Shown here one piece after another: positions 46,182 to 54,340 of a stretch of 64,000 nucleotides of DNA (position 1 is the first letter of the stretch; each line of letters starts with the position of its first letter). Source of the stretch: Polaribacter vadi (GTDB lineage: Bacteria; Bacteroidota; Bacteroidia; Flavobacteriales; Flavobacteriaceae); the NCBI RefSeq assembly GCF_001761365.1, contig NZ_CP017477.1, positions 3,090,001 to 3,154,000 on the forward strand. Reading direction: 5' to 3'. Under the pieces are notes generated by a model that did not search any database, was not told where the DNA came from, and saw only the letters and a program-made list of their open reading frames with translations. Made by a program: the position numbers and the translations under genes.

Positions 46182-46757
46182 TTATTTTATTTTCTTTCCG
46201 TTTCGATATTCCTTTTTGGTTTCAGTTCCGTCGTCATTCAGGCAATATTCCGTTCCGTTTTTCTTTCCGTTAATAAATTCACATCGATAAGTCATTTTCT
46301 CTCCGTTTTCTCCATAACCCAACTGAAGTCCGTGTTTCTTTTTTCCTAAATATTGACAACTATAAATCAAATTCCCATTTTCAAATTGTTCTACAAGAAT
46401 TTTGATTCCATCGTCATTATAGGTTATAGTTTCATAAATTTCACCATTTAAACGGTACTTAATTTCTTTTGAAAGAACTAATGGTCTATTCGGATTATAA
46501 ATCGTTTTATTGGAAACTCTTATTTCTTTTCCATTATAATATAAATTACTCGACAGAATAATACCATTTTTATATTCCTCTTCATAAACTAAATGTCCAT
46601 TTGTTCGTTTGCTTTGAGCAATTCCAGAATAGAGTTCGTCAGTTGCGTTTTTATAAACCAAATTATTCTCAATGTAAACTTCTTTCATTCCGATTATTTC
46701 TTGGGAAATAAGTTCGTTGAAAGTAAAAAACATTAATAAAATCAATAGGTTTCTCAT
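46182..46757 (-). CDS. Cassette 12 secreted protein with MORN-like/YwqK-type repeats
   Basis: 191 aa with a signal peptide (MRNLLILLMFFTFNELISQ). It is followed by repeats of the toxin-antitoxin YwqK/MORN-variant type: GHLVYEEEYKNGIIL, GEIYETITYNDDGIKILVEQFENGNLIYSCQYLGKKKHGLQ, EKMTYRCEFINGKKNGTEYCLNDDGTETKKEYRNGKK. YwqK-like proteins are described as antitoxins of some polymorphic toxins, but exported MORN proteins are widespread, so the role is open. Borders are GTTGGCAATA / TATTGCCAAC. Two tandem 550-bp units lie upstream. Confidence 0.72.
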   Translation of the reverse strand: MRNLLILLMFFTFNELISQEIIGMKEVYIENNLVYKNATDELYSGIAQSKRTNGHLVYEEEYKNGIILSSNLYYNGKEIRVSNKTIYNPNRPLVLSKEIKYRLNGEIYETITYNDDGIKILVEQFENGNLIYSCQYLGKKKHGLQLGYGENGEKMTYRCEFINGKKNGTEYCLNDDGTETKKEYRNGKKIK

Positions 46758-46775
46758 TTGGTTTTAATTATTGCC

Positions 46776-47328
46776 AACTAGTACCTATATGAAAAGTAGC
46801 GTTTTTAAAGCTATGATTTTATAGATATTCTATTGGTTCTTAAAAATACTTAAATTTTTTAAATAATAACTCAAGCAGCTATTTTTTATATGGGCTGTTG
46901 TGTTTAGTATTTTCCATAATCCATCATATGAATAGTTTCGAGGATCATCTAAAAGATATCATCACTGACAGGTCTAGCAAATAGATGAAAATACGGAGTC
47001 TCGAAGACGCTACAATAGAACGCTTTTCAATTCACTTTTTTACTCTAATATGTTTTATATGCGTTTTATATGGAACGTCTTAGAGTGAAAGAATATTCAA
47101 GTTAAAGGCCAGATAATTAACAGAATACTTGACTTTCTCGTTTTTTTTAACTATCTTCAAACTGTAAAACGTTTCAATGTTTTGAGAGTGAACTCTCAAC
47201 GATTTCAATCGTACAGTTTGATTTTCAAAAATCCTAAGTCAAAACCTTTAAAATTCTGCACTATAAACGCTTGAAAATTCGACAAAGTGTATTGAAAATT
47301 CCAAAAGTCTATCGATATTAAATACAAC
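46776..47328. repeat. 550-bp core-site unit, copy 4 (tandem with copy 5)
   Basis: Starts at the CCAAC border of cassette 12. Its right AAC (47326-47328) is also the left AAC of copy 5, giving an exact 550-bp period. Confidence 0.9.
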
Positions 47329-47878
47329 TAGTACCTATATGAAAAGTAGCGTTTTTAAAGCTATGATTTTATAGATATTCTATTGGTTCTTAAAAATACT
47401 TAAATTTTTTAAATAATAACTCAAGCAGCTATTTTTTATATGGGCTGTTGTGTTTAGTATTTTCCATAATCCATCATATGAATAGTTTCGAGGATCATCT
47501 AAAAGATATCATCACTGACAGGTCTAGCAAATAGATGAAAATACGGAGTCTCGAAGACGCTACAATAGAACGCTTTTCAATTCACTTTTTTACTCTAATA
47601 TGTTTTATATGCGTTTTATATGGAACGTCTTAGAGTGAAAGAATATTCAAGTTAAAGGCCAGATAATTAACAGAATACTTGACTTTCTCGTTTTTTTTAA
47701 CTATCTTCAAACTGTAAAACGTTTCAATGTTTTGAGAGTGAACTCTCAACGATTTCAATCGTACAGTTTGATTTTCAAAAATCCTAAGTCAAAACCTTTA
47801 AAATTCTGCACTATAAACGCTTGAAAATTCGACAAAGTGTATTGAAAATTCCAAAAGTCTATCGATATTAAATACAAC
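47326..47878. repeat. 550-bp core-site unit, copy 5
   Basis: Direct tandem copy of unit 4, identical by eye. It ends at the AAC that starts site 12. Confidence 0.9.
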
Positions 47879-48000
47879 GGTCTCGTATAAGATTAGTTGC
47901 GTGGTTTAAACAACTAATTTAGCAAATAAAAACCGAATAGAAAATCCGCGAGGATTTTCGTAAGTAAGCTGGAAGCAAGCAATTAATTTTGTACGGTGTT
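47876..48000. repeat. attC-like palindromic site 12
   Basis: 125 bp. AACGGTCTCGTATAAGATTAGTTGCG and AGCAATTAATTTTGTACGGTGTT arms; inner hairpin GAAAATCCGCGAGGATTTTC. Confidence 0.82.
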
Positions 48001-48022
48001 GGCAACTGGCTTTTTTCAAATG

Positions 48023-48553
48023 CTACCAATCGTCTTTTTTTTCAGTAATTGTAAATTTTTCAGAAAAGTGTTGATTCAAAAAGCCTAAACCTCTGATGAT
48101 AATTTTTTTGTTTTTTATTTGTTCTTTACGAACAACAACATCACTAAACTCAACAAAACCTAGTTGCATTCCATAATTTGCTTTTATTGATTTTACTGTT
48201 ACTCGATATTTATTTTCTTTAAAGTCTATTAGGACTAAATAGTGTAAAGGATATTTTAATGGTATTAAGGTATTTCCCCAAGTTCCCCCATATTTTTTTG
48301 TGTTAACATTGTCTTCTCTTATTTCAAACGATAATCTATTTTCCACTTCTTGTAAATTGTCTGTTTTCAGATTACTTATTACAGTTTTTTTGAAATAGGT
48401 TAAAAGTTTATCATTTTCTTGATTGTAAACTTTATTCCATATTAAACTATTTTCAGTTACTTTAAAATTCAAAGTGTCTGTTATTTGACCTGATATGTTC
48501 CAACAAGATATAAGTCCAATTATAATTACAAAGTTTATTTTTAGTTTATTCAT
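48023..48553 (-). CDS. Cassette 13 secreted protein, second gene
   Basis: 176 aa with a hydrophobic signal sequence (INFVIIIGLISCWNISGQ, possible lipobox at ISC). The mature part contains ENSLIWNKVYNQENDKLL and NRLSFEIRED...KYGGTWGNTLIPLKYPLHYLVLIDFKENKYRVTVKSI, a pattern I recall from DUF4468-like secreted proteins of Bacteroidota (weak). It overlaps the upstream gene by eight bases, so the cassette carries two coupled genes. Confidence 0.62.
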   Translation of the reverse strand: MNKLKINFVIIIGLISCWNISGQITDTLNFKVTENSLIWNKVYNQENDKLLTYFKKTVISNLKTDNLQEVENRLSFEIREDNVNTKKYGGTWGNTLIPLKYPLHYLVLIDFKENKYRVTVKSIKANYGMQLGFVEFSDVVVRKEQIKNKKIIIRGLGFLNQHFSEKFTITEKKDDW

Positions 48554-49103
48554 TTTTTTTCCAAATTAAATTTCCTTTTTCGTCTCTTTTAGGTTTTAAG
48601 CCCATTAAACAAACACAACCTTGTTTTCTTGTGCATTTTTCGTAAGGTATAGTTTTGTTCTCAATTGCTTGTTTTATTGTGATAGTCTTTTCAGATATTT
48701 TTTTGCTTTCTTCACAATCATTTGTACCAATAATAATAAATTCCATTTCTAAATTTGAATGAAGATTAGATTCTAAATCTAAATTCACTTTATTTTCGTT
48801 ATATAATTTTTGAATTTCATTCGCTTTTTTTTGCTCAAACTTTCTTCTAAAATGAAGCATTTCAGAGTATATTCTGTCATTTCTTTTTAAAAGGTCAATA
48901 TAATTTTCTGATTGTTTAGCATTTTCATTCAACAAGTGATTAAAAATAAACCATAAGTAGTCTTCAATAATTTCAGGTCTATCTTTTTTCCAAGTCTGAA
49001 AATATGAAACAATGTTGTACTTATTCATTCCAAATTCTTCAAAGAATTCCAAATAATTTTTAAACAACCAGTCTAAATCTTTTTTTTTCCTATTTCTAGC
49101 CAT
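48546..49103 (-). CDS. Cassette 13 soluble protein, first gene
   Basis: 185-aa protein without a signal, helical in the first two thirds (NRKKKDLDWLFKNYLEFFEEFG...FRRKFEQKKANEIQKLYNEN). It has a C-terminal cysteine-containing part (NDCEESKKI, YEKCTRKQGCVCLMGLKPKRDEKGNLIWKK) that could bind metal. It is the first gene of the recombinase-proximal cassette, 32 bp from the border GTTGCCAAC. Family not recognised. Confidence 0.62.
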   Translation of the reverse strand: MARNRKKKDLDWLFKNYLEFFEEFGMNKYNIVSYFQTWKKDRPEIIEDYLWFIFNHLLNENAKQSENYIDLLKRNDRIYSEMLHFRRKFEQKKANEIQKLYNENKVNLDLESNLHSNLEMEFIIIGTNDCEESKKISEKTITIKQAIENKTIPYEKCTRKQGCVCLMGLKPKRDEKGNLIWKKNE

Positions 49104-49134
49104 TTATAAATTGTGTTCACTCTTGCTTGTTGCC

Positions 49135-49687
49135 AACTAGTACCTATATGAAAAGTAGCGTTTTTAAAGCTATGATTTTATAGATATTCTATTGGTTCTT
49201 AAAAATACTTAAATTTTTTAAATAATAACTCAAGCAGCTATTTTTTATATGGGCTGTTGTGTTTAGTATTTTCCATAATCCATCATATGAATAGTTTCGA
49301 GGATCATCTAAAAGATATCATCACTGACAGGTCTAGCAAATAGATGAAAATACGGAGTCTCGAAGACGCTACAATAGAACGCTTTTCAATTCACTTTTTT
49401 ACTCTAATATGTTTTATATGCGTTTTATATGGAACGTCTTAGAGTGAAAGAATATTCAAGTTAAAGGCCAGATAATTAACAGAATACTTGACTTTCTCGT
49501 TTTTTTTAACTATCTTCAAACTGTAAAACGTTTCAATGTTTTGAGAGTGAACTCTCAACGATTTCAATCGTACAGTTTGATTTTCAAAAATCCTAAGTCA
49601 AAACCTTTAAAATTCTGCACTATAAACGCTTGAAAATTCGACAAAGTGTATTGAAAATTCCAAAAGTCTATCGATATTAAATACAAC
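49135..49687. repeat. 550-bp core-site unit, copy 6 (recombinase-proximal)
   Basis: Identical by eye to the others. It occupies the first position of the array, between cassette 13 and the recombinase gene. Its right AAC (49685-49687) is followed by TGGTTATATGGAG, not by a palindromic site. Confidence 0.9.
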
Positions 49688-49714
49688 TGGTTATATGGAG
49701 AACAAAGGTCCTTT
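49685..49714. other. Possible attI-like junction beside the recombinase gene
   Basis: AACTGGTTATATGGAG follows the last unit and resembles only the outer arm of the palindromic sites (for example AACGGTTTTGTATATGAT at site 10), without the rest of the hairpin. The recombinase stop codon is at 49715. A simple, non-palindromic site next to the integrase is what an attI site would look like; this is inference from position and partial similarity. Confidence 0.45.
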
Positions 49715-50878
49715 TTATATCGTATTATTTCCGGATAATAGGAAGTTTTGTTCTTCTTTATTATTTTGGTTTAAAGTTAATAAAATAGTATCTAATGGAC
49801 TCGTAATATCTAATAAATCTTTCTTGGCAACATGTGTATAAATCATCGTAGTCTCTGGTTTTGCATGACCTAATAACTCCTGAATATGTCTTAACCCAAC
49901 ACCATTTTCCAGTAAATGAGTTGCATAACTATGTCGTAATGTATGCGGAGTTACTCTTTTTAAAACCTTAGCTAAAATAACACTCTTACCTAAAAATTTA
50001 CGAATACTACTTTCTGAATATCGATGTCCTTCTAATCCTTCTATAAAATAAACTTTCGGTGTGTATGTGGTTAAATAATTCAGTAAAAGAGGTAAAAATG
50101 ACGAAGCCAATACAACAAAACGATCTTTACGTCCTTTTCCACTTTCTATTTTTACTTGTTTTCGCTCAATATCAATATTCTTTAATTGTAAACTAGTAAT
50201 TTCTCCAATGCGCAATCCTGATGAATACAACAAAACAATAATAGCTCTATGTTTTAAGTTTTTAGTAACCTGCACAATGCGTAAAACTTCTTCTTGAGAT
50301 AAAACATTGGGCAATTTTCTAGATTTTTTAGGTCGTTCTAATACCAGATCATTAATTTTTGTTTTTGGACAAAAAATAATAAAAATCTTTAAGGCACTTA
50401 TAAATTGTCTTTGAGTGCTAACAGAATACTCTCTTTCTATAAAAACTTTTTCAATAAATAACTCAACACTCCTGTTGGTAAGTTCTTCTAAAGGTGTCTT
50501 TGTATGAAAATTTACAAAATCAGCAACAAAAAAAGTATACGTCTGTATGGTACTTTTACTGTATCTTTTACCTTTTAAATACAAGTAAAAATTATTTAAA
50601 ATCGTTTTTTGTTCGTTTGTTAACTTTCTTTTAAATGGTATTGTTTTGCTAATTTTGCTAGAGTTAATAATTGTTATTCCTTTAAAAGTTGTAATAACTT
50701 TATCGTAATTCTCTTTAGTGTTTTCTACGTGCCAAGCTGCTAAAGTTTTACTCCATGTAGCGCCACTAATACTTCTTATGATAGAAATGAGACCATTATC
50801 AAATTTAAATTTAATTAATAGTTTAGATGAATTGCGATGAACTTGTTGTTCTAAATAAATTGTAGGATACTTTTTCAT
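49715..50878 (-). CDS. Tyrosine recombinase of the cassette array (not classical IntI)
   Basis: 387 aa. The N-terminal segment to ~80 is an extra domain seen in many Bacteroidota integrases (KFKFDNGLISIIRSISGATWSKTLAAWHV-type), followed by a SAM-like core-binding domain (~95-175). The catalytic domain has R223 (SGLRIGE), K248 (SGKGRKDR), H312/R315 (HTLRHSYATH), H338 (LLGH) and Y347 (TTMIYTHV). The tail TTMIYTHV...SPLD resembles IntI, but the IntI-specific insertion before box II (the ALERKYP...W.W region) is missing. The gene reads toward the array, the same direction as the cassettes. Confidence 0.9.
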   Translation of the reverse strand: MKKYPTIYLEQQVHRNSSKLLIKFKFDNGLISIIRSISGATWSKTLAAWHVENTKENYDKVITTFKGITIINSSKISKTIPFKRKLTNEQKTILNNFYLYLKGKRYSKSTIQTYTFFVADFVNFHTKTPLEELTNRSVELFIEKVFIEREYSVSTQRQFISALKIFIIFCPKTKINDLVLERPKKSRKLPNVLSQEEVLRIVQVTKNLKHRAIIVLLYSSGLRIGEITSLQLKNIDIERKQVKIESGKGRKDRFVVLASSFLPLLLNYLTTYTPKVYFIEGLEGHRYSESSIRKFLGKSVILAKVLKRVTPHTLRHSYATHLLENGVGLRHIQELLGHAKPETTMIYTHVAKKDLLDITSPLDTILLTLNQNNKEEQNFLLSGNNTI

Positions 50879-51351
50879 ACGTTTTCAATAGCACTTAAAA
50901 GTAGTAAAAATAAATTAAATATTTTGAGTCTTTTTTATTTACTTTATCATAATAGTTGTAAGGCATTAAGTATTTAGCTTTTTTTAGAAACAAAATGTAG
51001 GAGTTGATATTTAATTATTAGGTAAATTTCTGTTGTAGATATAATTAATATTAAAAATTAAGCTAACAGAGTACCTCTAAAACTAGTAAAAGTCTAAATA
51101 TAATGGTTGTTTAAAAATATAGATATAATTGTGTAAAACATAAGGGAGTTTTTTAGCATTTTCCCTTAAGTTTTAGGACATTCTTAAGTAAGTTATTTAA
51201 CAAAATACTAGTATATTCTGTTAAATATTGTAGTATATGTTTTTAAATATAGTAGGATAGTTTTTGTAAAATAGTAGAATAATGTAAGACGATAGTGTTT
51301 TTTGGTAGAAAAAAAGTTATTTTTAAAGATACAAAAAACAAACCATACAAT
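50879..51351. other. Divergent intergenic region between recombinase and HU-like gene
   Basis: About 470 bp without a gene, very AT-rich, with clustered short motifs (tactagtata, gtagtatatg, atatagtaggatag, aatagtagaataatg) between about 51205 and 51285. It must hold the promoters of both divergent genes; no exact TAnnTTTG element could be placed with confidence. Confidence 0.5.
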
Positions 51352-51753
51352 ATGTCTTTACGCTACAGAATTACCAAAAGAAATAATTCCATAAATAATA
51401 ATAAAGAACAATATATTTTACAGGCTGTAAATACGGGGACTGTAGATTTAGAGTATATTGCTAAGCTAATAAGCAATGAGTCTAGTTTACATGAGGTAGA
51501 TGTTAGAGCTGTACTAATTGCGCTTGGTATGAAACTGGAGTTTTTTCTTACCGATGGCAAAATTGTAGACCTTGGCGAAATGGGGCGTTTTAAAATGGGT
51601 TTTTCTGGTGTTGCTAGCAATACCGAAAACGATTTAACCCCAAAAAGGAATATAAAAAAGTACCATGTAAACTACCAACCTTCCAGAAAAATGAAGCGTC
51701 TGTTAAAAGCGGGTGTTAAAACATACAAAGAGGGCAGAAGGGCTATAGATTAG
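51352..51753 (+). CDS. HU-family DNA-binding protein
   Basis: 133 aa from ATG 51352 (MSLRYRITKRNN...). An in-frame upstream start at 51295 adds 19 unconserved residues. The Bacteroidota HU-like layout is visible: helices (DLEYIAKLISNESSLHEVDVRAVLIALGMKLEFFLTDGKIVDLGEMGRFKMGFSG) and the arm region with a basic C-terminus (KKYHVNYQPSRKMKRLLKAGVKTYKEGRR). It bends or compacts DNA. It is divergent from the array recombinase, so a role as recombination cofactor is possible but unproven. Confidence 0.85.
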   Translation: MSLRYRITKRNNSINNNKEQYILQAVNTGTVDLEYIAKLISNESSLHEVDVRAVLIALGMKLEFFLTDGKIVDLGEMGRFKMGFSGVASNTENDLTPKRNIKKYHVNYQPSRKMKRLLKAGVKTYKEGRRAID

Positions 51754-51775
51754 TTATACTAGCTATTTTTTTACC

Positions 51776-51813
51776 ATAAAAAAACCTGTTTCACATAATG
51801 AAACAGGTTTTTA
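51776..51813. terminator. Bidirectional terminator between the HU-like gene and pnp
   Basis: AAAAAACCTGTTTCA / TGAAACAGGTTTTT stem with A- and T-runs on both sides, serving two convergent genes. Confidence 0.88.
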
Positions 51814-51835
51814 TTTGTATTCTTAAAAAAGAAAA

Positions 51836-54085
51836 TTATTCTTCTTTTCTAGGTTCTCTTGGCGCTCTTGGCTTTCTGTCATCACGTCCACGATTATTGC
51901 TACTTCCTCTACTGTCTCTTCCTCCAGAAGAACGTTTGTCGTCTCTTGGTGGTCTTGCTACATAACCTTCTGGTTTTGGTAACAATGCTTTTCTAGAAAC
52001 TTTTTCTTTACGAGTTCTTGGGTCTAAACCAAAGTATTTCACATCAAAAACATCACCCATATTTACAACATCGGTTACGTTTTCTGTACGTTCCCAAGCT
52101 AATTCAGATACGTGTAATAAAACTTCGTTTCCTGGTGCTTCTACGTATTCTACTACAGCTCCAAAATCTAACATTTTTATGACTTTCACTTCGTAAGCGC
52201 TACCAACTTCTGGCTTGAATAACATCGATTCAATTCTAGCAATTACTTGTTCTATTCCAGCTGGATCTGTTCCTAAAATTTCGATAATTCCTTCTTCAGT
52301 TACAGCATCTTCAGTAATAACAATTGTTGTACCTGTTTCTTTCTGTAATTCTTGGATATGTTTTCCTCCTGGTCCAATAAATGCACCAATCATATCATTT
52401 GGAATTCTTCTGTTTATCATTTTAGGAGCATGCGCTTTAACTTCTTCGTTTGCAGAAGGAATAGTATCCGTCAATTTCTCTAAAATGTGTAAACGACCAC
52501 TTCTTGCTTGTTTTAGTGCATTCACTAAAATCTCATAAGAAAGTCCTTTTACTTTAATATCCATTTGGCAAGCTGTAATTCCTTCCGAAGTTCCAGTTAC
52601 TTTAAAATCCATATCACCTAAATGATCTTCATCTCCTAGAATATCAGATAATACTGCATACCTGTCTCCATCAGAAATTAAACCCATTGCAATACCAGAT
52701 ACTGGTCTTATCATTTTTACACCTGCATCCATTAAAGCCATTGTACCAGCACAAACAGTTGCCATAGAAGAAGAACCATTAGATTCTAACACTTCAGAAA
52801 CTACTCTTACTGTATATGGGCAGTCTGCAGGAATCATTCCTTTTAAACCACGTTGAGCCAAATTACCATGACCAACTTCTCTTCTAGAAGTTCCTCTTAA
52901 TGGTCTTGCTTCACCTGTACAAAAAGGAGGGAAGTTATAATGTAAATAGAAATTTTCTTCACCTTCGTAAGATGGCATATCTATTTTGTTTGCATCTCTT
53001 GATGTTCCTAAAGTTACAGTTGCTAATGCTTGTGTTTCTCCACGAGTAAAGATGGATGAACCATGTACTGATGGTAAGTAATCTACCTCACACCAAATTG
53101 GTCTAATTTCATCAGTTTTACGTCCATCTAAACGTAAACCTTCTGCTAAAGTTAATTCTCTAACTGCTGCTTTTTGAGCTTTATTGAAATATTTTCCAAT
53201 TAATTCTGCATAATCAACTAATTCTTCTTCTGTAAATGAAGCTTTTAATTCTTCTTTTACTTCATCAAAAGCTGCAGAACGTTCTGCTTTAGAAGTTCCT
53301 TTTTTAGCAATTGCATAACATTTGTCATAACAAAAGTCTTGTATTCTTGCTGCTAATTCTTCATCTTCTCTTTCTCCTTGATATTCTCTAGTTTCTTTTT
53401 TACCAAAAGCTTCAGCTAAACGAACTTGTGCAGCACATTGTACTTTAATAGCTTCGTGTGCAAATTTAATTGCGTCTGCCATTTCTTCTTCAGAAATTTC
53501 ATCCATTTCACCTTCCACCATCATTACAGAATCTGCAGAAGCTCCAATCATCATATCAATGTCAGATTCTGCTAATTGTGCTCTTGTTGGGTTGATAACG
53601 AATTCGCCATTTACTCTAGCAACTCTTGCTTCAGAAATTGGGCATTCGAAAGGAAAATCAGATAATTGAATAGCTGCTGATGCTGCTAAACCTGCTAATG
53701 CATCTGGCATAACATCTTCATCATGAGACATTAATTGGATCATTACTTGAACTTCTGAATGGTAATCTTTTGGGAATAATGGACGTAAAACACGGTCTAC
53801 AAGACGCATTGTTAAAACTTCGCCATCACTTGGTCTTGCTTCTCTTTTAAAGAATCCTCCAGGATAACGTCCTGCAGCTGCAAATTTTTCTCTATAATCT
53901 ACTGTTAAGGGTAAAAAGTCTACTGTACCAGCTTTATAGCTAGATACAACTGTACATAACAACATTGCTTTTCCCATTTGAACAACAACTGAACCATGAG
54001 CTTGTTTGGCTAATTTACCAGTTTCTAATGAGATGGTTCTTCCATCTCCAAGGTCTATAACCTCTCTAAATACTTTTGGAATCAT
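51836..54085 (-). CDS. pnp: Polyribonucleotide nucleotidyltransferase (PNPase)
   Basis: 749-aa 3'-5' exoribonuclease. First RNase PH-like domain (~15-150), helical linker, catalytic second RNase PH domain ([36 protein letters not shown] near 320 and [19 protein letters not shown] near 485), KH domain with GPGGKHIQ near 575 and an S1 domain near 630-700. The C-terminal tail is rich in Arg, Gly, Asp and Ser ([24 protein letters not shown]), probably a flexible RNA-binding extension. rpsO lies upstream on the same strand, the usual rpsO-pnp order. Confidence 0.97.
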   Translation of the reverse strand: MIPKVFREVIDLGDGRTISLETGKLAKQAHGSVVVQMGKAMLLCTVVSSYKAGTVDFLPLTVDYREKFAAAGRYPGGFFKREARPSDGEVLTMRLVDRVLRPLFPKDYHSEVQVMIQLMSHDEDVMPDALAGLAASAAIQLSDFPFECPISEARVARVNGEFVINPTRAQLAESDIDMMIGASADSVMMVEGEMDEISEEEMADAIKFAHEAIKVQCAAQVRLAEAFGKKETREYQGEREDEELAARIQDFCYDKCYAIAKKGTSKAERSAAFDEVKEELKASFTEEELVDYAELIGKYFNKAQKAAVRELTLAEGLRLDGRKTDEIRPIWCEVDYLPSVHGSSIFTRGETQALATVTLGTSRDANKIDMPSYEGEENFYLHYNFPPFCTGEARPLRGTSRREVGHGNLAQRGLKGMIPADCPYTVRVVSEVLESNGSSSMATVCAGTMALMDAGVKMIRPVSGIAMGLISDGDRYAVLSDILGDEDHLGDMDFKVTGTSEGITACQMDIKVKGLSYEILVNALKQARSGRLHILEKLTDTIPSANEEVKAHAPKMINRRIPNDMIGAFIGPGGKHIQELQKETGTTIVITEDAVTEEGIIEILGTDPAGIEQVIARIESMLFKPEVGSAYEVKVIKMLDFGAVVEYVEAPGNEVLLHVSELAWERTENVTDVVNMGDVFDVKYFGLDPRTRKEKVSRKALLPKPEGYVARPPRDDKRSSGGRDSRGSSNNRGRDDRKPRAPREPRKEE

Positions 54086-54299
54086 AAATGAATTCTAAAT
54101 TTTTAATTACTAATTTTTTGTTGTTGTGTTGTAGTTGTTGTGTGTTTTTCCAATGGAAATTCAGAATTATTGTTGGTAATTCTGATTTTTTTGTTTCTTT
54201 GAAGTTTGTTAGTCTTAAAGAAGTTATTGCTTTTAGATTCCTGTTTTCACAGGAATGACAAGTTTTTGAAATGAAACAAGTTTCAAAACATTTTTTTAA

Positions 54300-54334
54300 T
54301 AAAAAAGAGGCACGTTTATAGAGCCTCTTTTTTG
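54300..54334 (-). terminator. Terminator downstream of rpsO
   Basis: AAAAAAGAGGC / GCCTCTTTTTT stem; on the minus strand it ends in a T-run just after the rpsO stop, so rpsO and pnp are probably separate transcripts. Confidence 0.85.
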
Positions 54335-54340
54335 TGAGAA

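Larger units (their letters stand above)
33580..50878 (-). mobile_element. Integron-like gene cassette array with tyrosine recombinase
   Basis: A 17-kb array of 13 gene cassettes, all on the minus strand, separated by twelve attC-like imperfect palindromes (~122-126 bp, one split by an IS). It also contains six copies of a 550-bp unit placed exactly at the AAC/GTT core, and ends at a tyrosine recombinase reading toward the array. Cassettes (plus coordinates): 33580-34148, 35702-36375, 36495-37145, 37265-37691, 38360-39475, 39593-40397, 40518-41184, 41851-42724, 42845-43673, 43793-44380, 45049-46050, 46171-46778, 47998-49137. Each has complementary borders GTTn...nAAC. It interrupts core genes folK and hu/pnp. 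The resemblance to integrons is structural; mobility is inferred. Confidence 0.82.

Noticed and set aside
37689..49687. 550-bp units as an ordinary insertion sequence or MITE
   Set aside because: No terminal inverted repeats, no target duplication other than the shared AAC, no transposase, and all copies lie at the recombination core.
33580..50878. CRISPR array
   Set aside because: Repeats are 120-550 bp, spacers are genes, and no cas genes are present.
49715..50878. Calling the recombinase a true integron integrase IntI
   Set aside because: The IntI-specific insertion before box II is absent and the orientation relative to the cassettes is not the classical one.
33580..51753. Prophage or integrative conjugative element
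   Set aside because: No phage structural, replication, relaxase or conjugation genes lie near the recombinase.
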